Assembly: GCA_903927965.1 (NCBI GenBank)
Contig: CAIYPA010000147.1
Location: 1-39,346 of the forward strand
DNA from: an uncultured Bacteroidia bacterium
GTDB taxonomy: Bacteria; Bacteroidota; Bacteroidia; Bacteroidales; Prolixibacteraceae
DNA: 39,346 bases
Reading direction: 5' to 3'
Made by a program: the position numbers and the translations under genes. The stretch's first letter is position 1; each line of letters opens with the position of its first letter. A model generated the notes under the pieces. That model was given only the letters and a program-made list of their open reading frames with translations, was not told where the DNA came from and searched no databases. Below, piece by piece: positions 1 through 8,093 of this stretch.

Positions 1-662
1 CCGGCTTCCCACTCCTCTGCGCTGTGTTCCCAGTCGCCATCAAACCACCATAAATCGGGTTTGAACATGGCGTTGATCTCTTTGATCTGTCCCTGACAAA
101 AGGCCCTGAAACGGTTCCAACGGTCATAGTCAGCTTCAAGTTTGTACTTTGAACTGTCTTTAAGGAATCCTGGATAATTGGGGTCGGTCCAGTCGATCAG
201 CGAAAAGTAAGCCCCGCATTTGATGTTCCGTTTGCGCAACTCCTCAAAGAAAGGTTTGATCATATCACGTTTGGCAGGTGTGGCCTTTACAATACTCAGA
301 TTGTTCATTTTCGTATCGTACATCGCAACCCCATCGTGGTGTTTGGTCGTAATCACCGAATAGCGTGCCCCACTCTCCTTGATCAGGTCGGCCCAGTAAG
401 CAGGGTCGTACTTCTTCAACGTGAAGCCATTGAGCTGCTTCATGTAATCGGCATGACTGATTTTCTTGTTGTGAAAACTCCACGACTCATCGATGCCATC
501 AACGGCGTATATCCCCGCATGGATAAATATCCCCAGTTTGGCATCGGCAAACCATTGCATCTTTTCCTTCTGCACAGCCTGATCAATTTTGGGCTGTGCA
601 TATCCAGGCAAGAATCCTGAAAAGATGAAGACCAATAATAAAACCCTTCTTATCATACTCAT
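1..662 (-). CDS. Alpha-L-fucosidase, GH29, partial (C-terminus beyond left edge)
   Basis: Seen: 220 N-terminal residues with a signal peptide (hydrophobic to about residue 22, ending GYAQ), then GH29 features: GIFIHAGIY around residues 44-52, KHHDG at 107-111 and WWFDGDW at 205-211. Known: in GH29 the Asp of the WFDG motif is the retaining nucleophile, here D208. The enzyme removes alpha-L-fucose from glycans, probably in the periplasm. Odd: the usual HWG motif reads HAG. The start ATG at 662 was chosen because it gives a complete signal peptide; a second ATG two codons later is possible. It lies 16 nt downstream of the GH2 gene on the same strand, so the two are very likely co-transcribed. 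The acid/base residue is outside the window, so subfamily cannot be given. Confidence 0.93.
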   Translation of the reverse strand, partial: MSMIRRVLLLVFIFSGFLPGYAQPKIDQAVQKEKMQWFADAKLGIFIHAGIYAVDGIDESWSFHNKKISHADYMKQLNGFTLKKYDPAYWADLIKESGARYSVITTKHHDGVAMYDTKMNNLSIVKATPAKRDMIKPFFEELRKRNIKCGAYFSLIDWTDPNYPGFLKDSSKYKLEADYDRWNRFRAFCQGQIKEINAMFKPDLWWFDGDWEHSAEEWEA

Positions 663-678
663 TTTCAGTTAATTGATT

Positions 679-2964
679 TTAAAGGATCGAATATTCGAAA
701 ATATTGACCCCATTTTGCATAGTGATGACGTTTACAACCAGTAATACGATAACAATCAGGGCGATCACGAAAAACAAAAACCTGAATCCAAATTTTGGCC
801 AACCTCTCCTTTTGCGTTTAAAGGACTGGATAAACAGAAAGGGTAAACTGATGACACAAATGACACAGAATGGAATAATCCCGATGCGGAAAAACCAGAT
901 CAAAGGTTTGATCCATCCATTTGCCGGATAAATCCAGACACATTGATCCACAATCGTTTTGTCGTTGCTTTTGGCGACTGCCTTAATCCGGTTGTTCCCT
1001 TTTGTCAGCTTCACAGCTTTCCACCTGAATATCTTATCATTGGAAGTCAATGAACCCATTGGTTTCTCATTGACAAATAACTCGACAGATGCAAGATTGG
1101 AATAAACTGTCACATCAGCCTCATTGTTTTCGTGGATCTTAAACCGCTTGTCGTTGAGGTGGATCATCGGTTCCGGGTTCCAGTTCACTTTGTAGAGATA
1201 AAAGGCGTCCTTTTTCGTCTGCCGGTCATAGGTCACCATCCCTTTGTCGTTCATACCGGCTTCATCGCCTTCGTTGCGGAAATCGGCACTGAAGTCGAAC
1301 ATGTTCCAGACGAAGGTGCCCCAGATAAACGGACGTTCGTTGATAACCTTCCAGCTTTGTTCGTGGTATTGTGCCTGCCACTCCTCAGGATGCCATGGGT
1401 GGAACATCGGGAAAGGCCTTACGGGACGGTATTCGTGCTGACGGATGCTTGCACCTGCCCCATATTCGCTGATGGCAATGGGAAGCCTGGGATATTTTTT
1501 GTGAAACTGGTCGGCCCATTTCCCCAGATCGTCAGGAGTCCCATAATACCAGCCAAAGTATTTGTTCCAGGCCATTACATCGGTCTGAAAGTTCAATTCG
1601 TCTTTATCGGGCAGAAGGGAGGCAGCGGTAACCAACCGGGTCGGATCTTCCTTTTTTGCCAGGGTCACCAGTTCCTTGACCAAAGGTGTCGGGCTTCCAG
1701 CTTTTGGATTGCTTAATTCGTTGAAAACACCCCAGAAACAGATCGAAGGGTGGTTGTAGTTTTGGCGGATCAGCTCCTTTAACTGTTGTTTCGCATTCTC
1801 GTCGAATTGAGGAGTATTCGAATAACCACCGATCATACTCCCCACAAATGGGATTTCGGCCCAGACCACCATCCCTGCGGAATCGCAAAGCGAATAAAAA
1901 TAACCCGATTGCTGATAATGGGCAAGACGTAAGGAATTCACACCCATTTCTTTAATTAATTGCATATCCAAACGATGGTCTTCTTCGGTCAAGGCTGATC
2001 CCTTTTCTTTCTTGTCCTGGTGCCTGCTAACGCCATGCAAAGCCAAATGATTGTTGTTCAGGAAGAACCCCTTTTCAGGATCGACATTGAAACTTCGCAA
2101 GCCGATGGATTGTACCACCTCGTCGATTAATTTAGCCCCTGAAAACAATTGGACTTTTACCTGATACAAATAAGGTGAAGCCGTCCCATTCCACAATTTA
2201 GGATTGGCAATTATGATCTTTTGTTGCCCATCGGCATCCTTTCCTGCCGGGATGGTCAAATCTGAATTTTGCCTGACAACCAGGTTCCTTTCCTTGTCGA
2301 ACATCGAAGTCAAAACGGTAACAACCTCATCTTTGCCGCTTCCATTGCTCAGTTTATCCGTAATTTCAAGAATGGCTTCGGCGTCGGTAATTTTTGCCTG
2401 TTTGATGTAAACACCCGGCGATGCATAATCAAGAGGTGTAATACATACCGGTTCCATCACAAGCAGGTGAACCGGACGGTAAATCCCTCCATACTGGTTA
2501 AAGTCGCCACCCAAAGGCAAAATATCGTCATGCTTGAGGTTGTCAACTTTAACAACAATAGAATTTTCTTCGCCAACCTTTGCCAAAGTGGTTATTTCAT
2601 AAACAAATGCCGAATATCCCCCGCGATGCTGGCCAAGATGCACACCATTCAGATAGACATCTGCAACGGTATGGACGCCCTCGAATTTTAGGAACAACCG
2701 CTTCCCCAAATATTTTTTGTCGATGTTCAGTTTCTTTGAGTAGGTGCCAACTCCCCGGTAGTATTCGAAACCGGATTGGGCATCCTTGCTATTCCACGTA
2801 TGGGGAAGGTTGACCAATTCATTGATCGAATCGCCCAAATATGAAAACCCTTTGAAATTCCAGTCATTATTCATGTTCTCGACAAAACGGGGCTGACCCA
2901 TAACGTGATTGGACAAGCTAAAAACCAGCAGTGTGAAAAACAAGGTTCCAACAATTGTTTTCAT
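679..2964 (-). CDS. Exported glycoside hydrolase family 2 (beta-galactosidase-like) with C-terminal membrane hairpin
   Basis: Seen: 761 residues. A signal peptide (1-24) is followed by the GH2 sugar-binding jelly roll (about 25-175, with VNLPHTWN and DVYLNGVHLGQHRGGY), an immunoglobulin-like domain (about 180-290) and a TIM barrel (about 295-600). The acid/base is E416 in WGVFNEL and the nucleophile E500 in AISEYGAG, as known for GH2. Residues about 605-680 look like a further beta-sandwich. Odd: the tail has two hydrophobic segments, about 686-713 and 727-747, separated by a basic loop (KRKRRGW), so the enzyme is predicted to be anchored in the inner membrane facing the periplasm; GH2 enzymes normally lack this. 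Substrate is not certain: beta-galactoside, glucuronide and mannoside are all possible in GH2. It sits in an operon between the sulfatase and the fucosidase. Confidence 0.93.
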   Translation of the reverse strand: MKTIVGTLFFTLLVFSLSNHVMGQPRFVENMNNDWNFKGFSYLGDSINELVNLPHTWNSKDAQSGFEYYRGVGTYSKKLNIDKKYLGKRLFLKFEGVHTVADVYLNGVHLGQHRGGYSAFVYEITTLAKVGEENSIVVKVDNLKHDDILPLGGDFNQYGGIYRPVHLLVMEPVCITPLDYASPGVYIKQAKITDAEAILEITDKLSNGSGKDEVVTVLTSMFDKERNLVVRQNSDLTIPAGKDADGQQKIIIANPKLWNGTASPYLYQVKVQLFSGAKLIDEVVQSIGLRSFNVDPEKGFFLNNNHLALHGVSRHQDKKEKGSALTEEDHRLDMQLIKEMGVNSLRLAHYQQSGYFYSLCDSAGMVVWAEIPFVGSMIGGYSNTPQFDENAKQQLKELIRQNYNHPSICFWGVFNELSNPKAGSPTPLVKELVTLAKKEDPTRLVTAASLLPDKDELNFQTDVMAWNKYFGWYYGTPDDLGKWADQFHKKYPRLPIAISEYGAGASIRQHEYRPVRPFPMFHPWHPEEWQAQYHEQSWKVINERPFIWGTFVWNMFDFSADFRNEGDEAGMNDKGMVTYDRQTKKDAFYLYKVNWNPEPMIHLNDKRFKIHENNEADVTVYSNLASVELFVNEKPMGSLTSNDKIFRWKAVKLTKGNNRIKAVAKSNDKTIVDQCVWIYPANGWIKPLIWFFRIGIIPFCVICVISLPFLFIQSFKRKRRGWPKFGFRFLFFVIALIVIVLLVVNVITMQNGVNIFEYSIL

Positions 2965-3025
2965 TATTTAATGTGTTAAATGTTAATTAGTTGTATGTCG
3001 AATAATGAAGTGAAATTATAAAAAT

Positions 3026-4444
3026 TCAATTCAGATTTCCCGGTTCCCTGCGGTTTTTACCTAGGTTCTTTGTCAGGTCATCACCAAGGTCCTCACGGGC
3101 ATCGGCAGCAATTTTCTCAAGGTCGGCAACAATCTCGGGATAGGTCTCCTTCACATTGTACCGCTCCCCCGGATCGCGCCTAAGGTCATACAATCCGCCA
3201 TCCGAATTGAAGTTCTCGTTGACCGGTCCGGGCATCCCATCTTTCCCCGGTGCAAAACCTTCGTATGTACGTCCCGGATGGGGGAAAACCAATTTCCAGT
3301 TGCCGTTACTGACCGCTTCGAGGCTGTTTTTCCGGTAATAGTAGAGGAAACTTTTACGTGGGTTGGCATCCATATTTCCTTTCATGAGCTCGATGATGTT
3401 GACTCCGTCTATCCTGCGTTCTGGAAGCGGGGCACCGGCAATTCCTGCAAGGGTTGGAAGAATGTCAATCCCTGAAACAAGTTTATTGCAAACAATCCCC
3501 TCAGGGATCACCCCTTTCCAATACATGAGGCAAGGGACACGCTGTCCACCTTCAAAACTGGTCCCTTTTCCTTCGCGTAATCCACCTGCACTCCCTGCAT
3601 GGTTGCCATAGTTGAGCCACGGACCATTGTCGGAAGTAAAGATAACAAGTGTGTTGTTTTCAATCTTCATCTCTTCGAGAACATCCATCACCTGTCCAAC
3701 GCTCCAGTCGATCTCCATCATCACATCGCCATACAAACCTTGCTGCGATTTGCCTTTGAACTTATCGGATACGGCAAGTGGGACATGAGGGAGTGGATGG
3801 GCAAGGTAAAGAAAAAACGGGTCCGTTTTGTGCTGCTGAATAAAATGGACTGCCCTTTCGGTAAATTGTGTCGTGAACTGTGAATTGTCGGGATTCGTGG
3901 CAACCACTTTGTCCCCTTCGATCAAAGGCAAAGGTGGATAGTAATTTTTGGATGTAGGGTGGTTTGGCGACATATCGTGCGAATAGGGAATCCCAAAATA
4001 TTCGTCGAACCCATTGTGAGTAGGTAAAAATTGGGTCTGGCAACCAAGGTGCCATTTCCCGAAAGCAGCCGTCGCATACCCTTTTTTCTTGAGAACTTCT
4101 GCGATGGTCATCTCTTCACTGTTTATACCAATCTTCGCAGTATGATCGAGTGCCCCGGCAAAGCCAACCCTGTTCGGATAGCATCCTGTAAGCAGACCTG
4201 CCCTCGAAGCACTGCATACCGCCTGGGGCGAGTAATAATGGGAGAAAAAGACCCCCTTTTTAGCCATCCTGTCGAGATTGGGTGTGCGGTAACCGGTTGC
4301 CCCGGTGATCGTAAGGTCTCCATAACCCATATCATCGAGGTAGATCACGACAAAGTTGACCGGTTTGGCCGGCTGGGCACTGAAAGCTGGAGAGCCGGCA
4401 CCAAGCGCAGCCAGTGCCGCTGTAAAAGGGAGTATCGGTTGCAT
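3026..4444 (-). CDS. Exported S1-family (arylsulfatase-type) sulfatase
   Basis: Seen: 472 residues with an N-terminal signal peptide (about 1-23, ending FSAQ), the metal-site pair D37-D38 (IYLDDMGYGD), the sulfatase signature CSASRAGLLTG with C77, GKWHLG at 129-134, and the second metal motif SDNG with D272 and N273. Known: C77 in the CxAxR motif must be converted to formylglycine by a maturase; the enzyme then hydrolyses sulfate esters in the periplasm. Inference: it desulfates a glycan that the adjacent GH2 and GH29 enzymes cut further. It is the first gene of a three-gene minus-strand operon, 61 nt before GH2, and has a promoter at 4469-4500. No Shine-Dalgarno sequence is obvious, which is normal here. 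The exact sulfated sugar cannot be read from the sequence. Confidence 0.94.
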   Translation of the reverse strand: MQPILPFTAALAALGAGSPAFSAQPAKPVNFVVIYLDDMGYGDLTITGATGYRTPNLDRMAKKGVFFSHYYSPQAVCSASRAGLLTGCYPNRVGFAGALDHTAKIGINSEEMTIAEVLKKKGYATAAFGKWHLGCQTQFLPTHNGFDEYFGIPYSHDMSPNHPTSKNYYPPLPLIEGDKVVATNPDNSQFTTQFTERAVHFIQQHKTDPFFLYLAHPLPHVPLAVSDKFKGKSQQGLYGDVMMEIDWSVGQVMDVLEEMKIENNTLVIFTSDNGPWLNYGNHAGSAGGLREGKGTSFEGGQRVPCLMYWKGVIPEGIVCNKLVSGIDILPTLAGIAGAPLPERRIDGVNIIELMKGNMDANPRKSFLYYYRKNSLEAVSNGNWKLVFPHPGRTYEGFAPGKDGMPGPVNENFNSDGGLYDLRRDPGERYNVKETYPEIVADLEKIAADAREDLGDDLTKNLGKNRREPGNLN

Positions 4445-4468
4445 ATCGTGTAATTTGGTTTTTCAGGG

Positions 4469-4500
4469 TAAAGCTAGACTTTTAATCCGAGATAAACAAA
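4469..4500 (-). promoter_or_regulatory. Bacteroidota-type promoter of the sulfatase-GH2-GH29 operon
   Basis: On the minus strand, TTTG (4497-4500) is followed after exactly 20 nt by TAGCTTTA (4469-4476). This matches the Bacteroidota -33 TTTG and -7 TAnnTTTG pattern with one mismatch. Transcription would start near 4462, leaving a leader of about 18 nt before the ATG at 4444. Confidence 0.55.
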
Positions 4501-4510
4501 GAAGTCAGAA

Positions 4511-4678
4511 CACGATTACTGGATTTCAGGATGGGCAAGATTTGATAAGTGCTAGGAGAAAAATTTTGAGTTCGCATATAATGTTTTACTAAGTTGATAA
4601 CTAATGCTGAAATCGTACAAATCCTGAAATCCTTTTCAGACATATTGAAAATAAATGTGTAAATTAGCATGAATCGTG
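4511..4678. repeat. Nested inverted repeat upstream of the GxxExxY gene
   Basis: Seen: GGATTTCAGGAT (4521-4532) is perfectly inverted as ATCCTGAAATCC (4621-4632), 88 nt apart. An outer pair, CACGATT (4511-4517) and AATCGTG (4672-4678), is also inverted. The span lies between the sulfatase operon promoter and the GxxExxY gene and has no convincing coding frame. It may be a small non-coding mobile palindrome or its remnant. Confidence 0.55.
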
Positions 4679-4718
4679 TAAATCAAGAAATCATTTAATC
4701 TTGTTTAAATTTACTATT

Positions 4719-5135
4719 ATGGAAACAAAAATTATTAGGGACGAAAATGCGATCAATGCATTAACTCGCAGGATTATAGGTTGCGCTATGATTGTTCATG
4801 GAACTTTAGGGAATGGTTTTCAGGAAGTTATTTATCAAAGGGCGTTGGCAATTGAACTTCAACATGAGGGATTAAGCTACGAAAGGGAAAAGGAGATGCA
4901 AATTATGTATCGTGGAGAGAATATTGGTACACGGCGTGTCGATTTTTTTGTTGAAGAACTGGTTATGGTTGAGCTCAAAGCCATTGAGCAGCTTTTGCCT
5001 GTCCACAAAGCGCAAGCCATCAATTATTGCGAAGCCTATCACATTGCAGACGGTCTGTTGCTCAATTTTGGAGCAACAAGTTTGGATTTTAAACGGGTGT
5101 ATAATAAAAATCTTGTCCATCCTTCAATCAAGTAA
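4719..5135 (+). CDS. GxxExxY family protein
   Basis: Seen: 138 residues. The family-naming motif is present as GFQEVIY in the segment GNGFQEVIYQRALAIEL; later come RRVDFFVE and VELKAIEQL, which fit the D...ExK pattern of a PD-(D/E)xK nuclease-like fold. Known: GxxExxY proteins are widespread in Bacteroidota and other bacteria, often as isolated single genes in intergenic, repeat-rich places; their function is not established. The ATG at 4719 was preferred over a TTG six codons upstream because METK is a natural start. The gene is convergent with the gluconolactonase (19 nt between the ends) and follows an inverted repeat. Nuclease activity is an inference from the fold only. Confidence 0.88.
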   Translation: METKIIRDENAINALTRRIIGCAMIVHGTLGNGFQEVIYQRALAIELQHEGLSYEREKEMQIMYRGENIGTRRVDFFVEELVMVELKAIEQLLPVHKAQAINYCEAYHIADGLLLNFGATSLDFKRVYNKNLVHPSIK

Positions 5136-5154
5136 TCATGTTCAGATAATTTGA

Positions 5155-6111
5155 TCATTCCACCCCTTTTACCTTCATCCTGATCCCATAAACCGACTTT
5201 GAAGCGGTGATAAAAAGTAGGTGACGATCCTTTCCACCAAAGCAAACATTGGCAGTCCAGTTTTCTGGAATTGGGATATTGATCAGTTTGACACCTGAAG
5301 GATCAAAAATCGTAACACCTTTGCCCGAAAGATAGACATTTCCCTTGTTGTCGATGGTCATTCCATCGGAACCAATCCCTGTAAAAAGTGTTTTGTGGGA
5401 GAGCGACCCATCTTTTTCAATGGAATACTTCCAGATTTTACCATCCTTAATATCAGATATATACAATAATTTACCATTGGGTGTGCCGATGATCCCGTTG
5501 GGCTGTTTCATATCGGTAACCACCCTGACCAACTTCGTGGCTCCCGGTGCCAGATAATAAACATGCTCGCCATCCTGCTCCGATGCTTGATGGTCCCACC
5601 AGGAACGCTTGTAAAACGGGTCGGTGAGGTAGATCCCTCCATTGGGTGCAATCCACAAATCGTTGGGACCATTCAGCTTCTTCCCTTCAAAGTCTTTGAC
5701 CAGCACTGTAACTTTTCCATCGGGGGCAATCGACCACAATTCATCTTTTTCGTCAGAACAACTGATCAGGTTCCCTTTTTTATCAAAATACATTCCGTTG
5801 GCACGTCCAAAACTTTCGCCGAACTGTGATAATTTATTTTGGGTTGACCACTTCCATATCCGGTTATTTGGCTGATCGGTAAAGAAAATATTCCCTTTTG
5901 CATCGCAGGCTGGTCCTTCTGTAAAACCAAAATCGCCCGCCAATTTTTCGGGTTTTGCACCTTTTGCAATCAGTTTCTCCTCATTCGATTGGGCAAATGT
6001 GTCATTTTGAATCATTAACAAAAAAGCCAGGGAGAAAACTATCCGGAATGCAGGAAGGATAGAACGTTGGATAAGGGATAAATCAAAGGTCCTAATTTTT
6101 TGTGCCGACAT
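5155..6111 (-). CDS. Exported SMP-30/gluconolactonase/LRE family protein
   Basis: Seen: 318 residues from the ATG at 6111. A hydrophobic segment (about 25-41, ending DTFAQ) indicates export. A six-bladed propeller of the SMP-30 type follows. Family metal-site motifs are present: FTEGP (E65), NGPNDL (about 147-152, substrate loop), QPNG (N205) and GSDGM (D249). Known: these enzymes are divalent-metal lactonases acting on sugar lactones. An in-frame TTG at 6135 would lengthen the protein by 8 residues, but it overlaps a TAATTTTG promoter box, so the ATG is preferred. Inference: it may process an oxidised sugar lactone linked to the neighbouring glycan operon, though it has its own promoter. Substrate is unknown. 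Confidence 0.88.
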   Translation of the reverse strand: MSAQKIRTFDLSLIQRSILPAFRIVFSLAFLLMIQNDTFAQSNEEKLIAKGAKPEKLAGDFGFTEGPACDAKGNIFFTDQPNNRIWKWSTQNKLSQFGESFGRANGMYFDKKGNLISCSDEKDELWSIAPDGKVTVLVKDFEGKKLNGPNDLWIAPNGGIYLTDPFYKRSWWDHQASEQDGEHVYYLAPGATKLVRVVTDMKQPNGIIGTPNGKLLYISDIKDGKIWKYSIEKDGSLSHKTLFTGIGSDGMTIDNKGNVYLSGKGVTIFDPSGVKLINIPIPENWTANVCFGGKDRHLLFITASKSVYGIRMKVKGVE

Positions 6112-6132
6112 GATATTTGAATTAGTTTGCTT

Positions 6133-6140
6133 CAAAATTA
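6133..6140 (-). promoter_or_regulatory. -7 element of the gluconolactonase promoter
   Basis: Minus-strand TAATTTTG is a perfect TAnnTTTG box. Transcription would begin about 6126, some 15 nt before the ATG at 6111. No TTG was seen at the usual -33 distance, which lowers confidence. Confidence 0.45.
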
Positions 6141-6166
6141 CCCGAATTTATCAATTTTTCATTCAG

Positions 6167-6201
6167 TTTGAGCGGAATTTTGACAAATGAATTTAACTTT
6201 G
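6167..6201 (+). promoter_or_regulatory. Bacteroidota-type promoter upstream of the Lys-rich small protein
   Basis: TTTG (6167-6170) and TAACTTTG (6194-6201) lie 23 nt apart, slightly wider than usual. It faces away from the gluconolactonase promoter. The predicted leader to the ATG at 6272 is about 65 nt. Confidence 0.45.
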
Positions 6202-6271
6202 CATTAAACGCAATGCGTTTGGAATAGTGACCAGATTTTTTTGAATTACTCATTAATAAAATTTATCAGCT

Positions 6272-6376
6272 ATGTCAAAAGAGAAAAGTGCAGTAAAAGA
6301 GACAAAAAAAGAGCCCGAAAAAAACCTGAAGGAAAAAAGGGCAGAGAAAAAGGCAAAACGTGATGCAAAAAGGTAA
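6272..6376 (+). CDS. 34-residue Lys/Glu-rich small protein
   Basis: Seen: an ATG-to-TAA frame of 34 residues beginning MSKEKSAVKETKK and ending KKAKRDAKR. About 40 percent of residues are Lys, with many Glu, Ala and Arg and no hydrophobic core, so it is expected to be disordered or a single highly charged helix. A perfect -7 box lies upstream and a hairpin at 6512-6543 downstream. I do not recognise a family with confidence. A basic nucleic-acid-binding or ribosome-associated role is possible, since it lies just before an RNA helicase gene, but this is a guess. It could also be a chance frame in A-rich DNA. Confidence 0.5.
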   Translation: MSKEKSAVKETKKEPEKNLKEKRAEKKAKRDAKR

Positions 6377-6511
6377 AATTTATTAATGATTACCTTTTGA
6401 TTTGCTTACTGTGATGTTGCTGGCTATTGGCTTCCGGCAACTGGCTTGAATTGTATTATAAGATTAATTTTTTCTCCGAAATTTTCATCCAAAAACTTTG
6501 GGGAAGTTACA

Positions 6512-6543
6512 GATCCGACAGGTTTCCTAAAACCAGTCGGATC
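6512..6543 (+). terminator. Strong hairpin, probable terminator
   Basis: GATCCGAC and GTCGGATC (8 bp) enclose one A/A mismatch, then GGTTT paired with AAACC, with a 4-nt loop. The T-rich sequence TTATTGTATTT follows. It lies between the small Lys-rich gene and the helicase promoter. The rest of the gene-less stretch 6377-6678 shows only the helicase promoter. Confidence 0.6.
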
Positions 6544-6622
6544 TTATTGTATTTAGGGCAATAGTCCTTCGCCATACCGGAAAACATAGGGTTTCCATCT
6601 TCCAAAGTGATAATTCGATTAA

Positions 6623-6655
6623 TTGTCAGTATTTAAGTGAATAGCATTACCTTTG
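6623..6655 (+). promoter_or_regulatory. Bacteroidota-type promoter of the RNA helicase gene
   Basis: TTG (6623-6625) and TACCTTTG (6648-6655) are spaced by 22 nt. The predicted leader is very short, about 16 nt before the GTG start at 6679. Confidence 0.5.
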
Positions 6656-6678
6656 CAGCGAATTAATAGCACAATAAA

Positions 6679-8025
6679 GTGATTTTTGAGGAATTAAATT
6701 TAAACAGTCAGCTGTTAAAGGCATTGGCCGATCTGGAATTTGTCAACCCTACCCCAATACAGGAGAAAGCCTTTCCGGTTGTGATGTCGGGAAAAGATGT
6801 GATCGGGATCGCCCAGACCGGAACAGGGAAAACGTTGGCCTATCTGCTCCCCTTGTTAAGGCAGTTCACTTTTTCGAACCAGAAAGATCCGCGCATCCTC
6901 ATCCTGGTACCAACGCGTGAATTGGTTTTACAGGTTGTTGAAGAGATCCGCAAGCTGACAACTTACATGTCGGTACGTGTTGTTGGAATATATGGCGGCA
7001 CAAATATCAACAACCAGAAACAGGAGCTCTATGAGGGGCTTGATATTCTGGTAGCCAATCCCGGAAGGCTTGTCGATCTTGCGATGACAGGAATCCTTCG
7101 GTTAAAATCAATTCAAAAAATGGTCATCGACGAGGTGGACGAGATGCTCAACCTCGGTTTTCGGACCCAGTTGATCAGCCTTATGGAGATTATCCCACCC
7201 AAACGGCAGAACCTTATGTTTAGCGCCACCCTTACCGAAGATGTGGAGCGGTTGATTGCCGACTTCTTTTCAAATACAAGTAAAATTGAGATTGCGCCAC
7301 AAGGTACACCGATCAAAAAAATTGTCCAATCGGTTTATCTTATACCCAATTACCATACAAAGGTCAATTTACTGGAATTGTTATTGACTGAAAATAAAGA
7401 CCTTAACAAAGTTCTGGTTTTTGTAAACACAAAAAAGACAGCCGACCGGTTGTACGAGAAAATCAGTGCCACTTTCCCTGAACAAATAGGTGTCCTTCAC
7501 TCAAATAAATCGCAGAACTTCAGGATCAATGCGTTAAAGAACTTTGAGGAGGGAATTTATCGTGTTTTGGTGACAACCGATATCGTGGCTCGTGGACTTG
7601 ACATCAACAATGTTTCGCATGTGATCAACCTTGAGATGGCCCAAACACCCGGTGATTATGTCAACAGGAATGGCCGTACCGGAAGGGCTGATAAAGAGGG
7701 TGTTGCAATCTCATTTGTCAGTGAATGGGAAAAACAATATCTGATTGAAGCAGAGGAATTTATGAGCATGGTCATCCCTGTTGAACCTCTCCCATCCAAT
7801 CTTGAAATATCAAATGTTTTTACGGAAGAAGAGAACCCAACCAACCTGTTTGATAAAAATTACCTCAACTCTTCAACGATAAAGGGGTCACAAGGTGCTT
7901 TTCATGAGAAAAAGGTGAAGAACCAGAAAGTCAACCTGGGTGGACCCGGACGCAGGAACCCCAAATTTGGAAAACAAAAGGTGCAACCAGTGCCCATTGT
8001 AAAACCGCCGAAGTTTAAGTTTTAA
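6679..8025 (+). CDS. DEAD-box family ATP-dependent RNA helicase (DEVD variant)
   Basis: Seen: 448 residues with both RecA-like domains. The Q motif is NPTPIQ (about 23-28), motif I AQTGTGKT (45-52), then PTRELVLQV, NPGRL, motif II D151-E152-V153-D154, motif III SAT, VLVFVNTKK, TTDIVARGLD and motif VI RNGRTGR. The C-terminal tail is basic and Gly/Pro/Lys-rich, ending KPPKFKF. Known: such enzymes unwind short RNA duplexes in ribosome assembly, mRNA turnover and cold adaptation. Odd: DEVD replaces DEAD, a substitution that keeps the three acidic residues, and motif VI reads NRNGRTGR rather than HRIGRTGR. The start is GTG, supported by the promoter 24 nt upstream. Confidence 0.95.
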   Translation: MIFEELNLNSQLLKALADLEFVNPTPIQEKAFPVVMSGKDVIGIAQTGTGKTLAYLLPLLRQFTFSNQKDPRILILVPTRELVLQVVEEIRKLTTYMSVRVVGIYGGTNINNQKQELYEGLDILVANPGRLVDLAMTGILRLKSIQKMVIDEVDEMLNLGFRTQLISLMEIIPPKRQNLMFSATLTEDVERLIADFFSNTSKIEIAPQGTPIKKIVQSVYLIPNYHTKVNLLELLLTENKDLNKVLVFVNTKKTADRLYEKISATFPEQIGVLHSNKSQNFRINALKNFEEGIYRVLVTTDIVARGLDINNVSHVINLEMAQTPGDYVNRNGRTGRADKEGVAISFVSEWEKQYLIEAEEFMSMVIPVEPLPSNLEISNVFTEEENPTNLFDKNYLNSSTIKGSQGAFHEKKVKNQKVNLGGPGRRNPKFGKQKVQPVPIVKPPKFKF

Positions 8026-8061
8026 GCGTAGGGCAGGGAGCTTGGGGCAGGGATATGAAAT

Positions 8062-8093
8062 AATGAAAGAATGAAGGAATGAAAGAATGGAGA
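8062..8093 (+). repeat. Tandem 8-bp repeat running into the VF530 start codon
   Basis: Units AATGAAAG, AATGAAGG, AATGAAAG and AATGGAGA follow each other without gaps. The start codon at 8087 lies inside the fourth unit. A change in unit number would alter the leader of the VF530 gene. Confidence 0.6.

Noticed and set aside
1132-1716. 194-residue plus-strand frame opposite the GH2 gene
   Set aside because: Lies wholly antisense to a gene with catalytic motifs and has no family pattern of its own.
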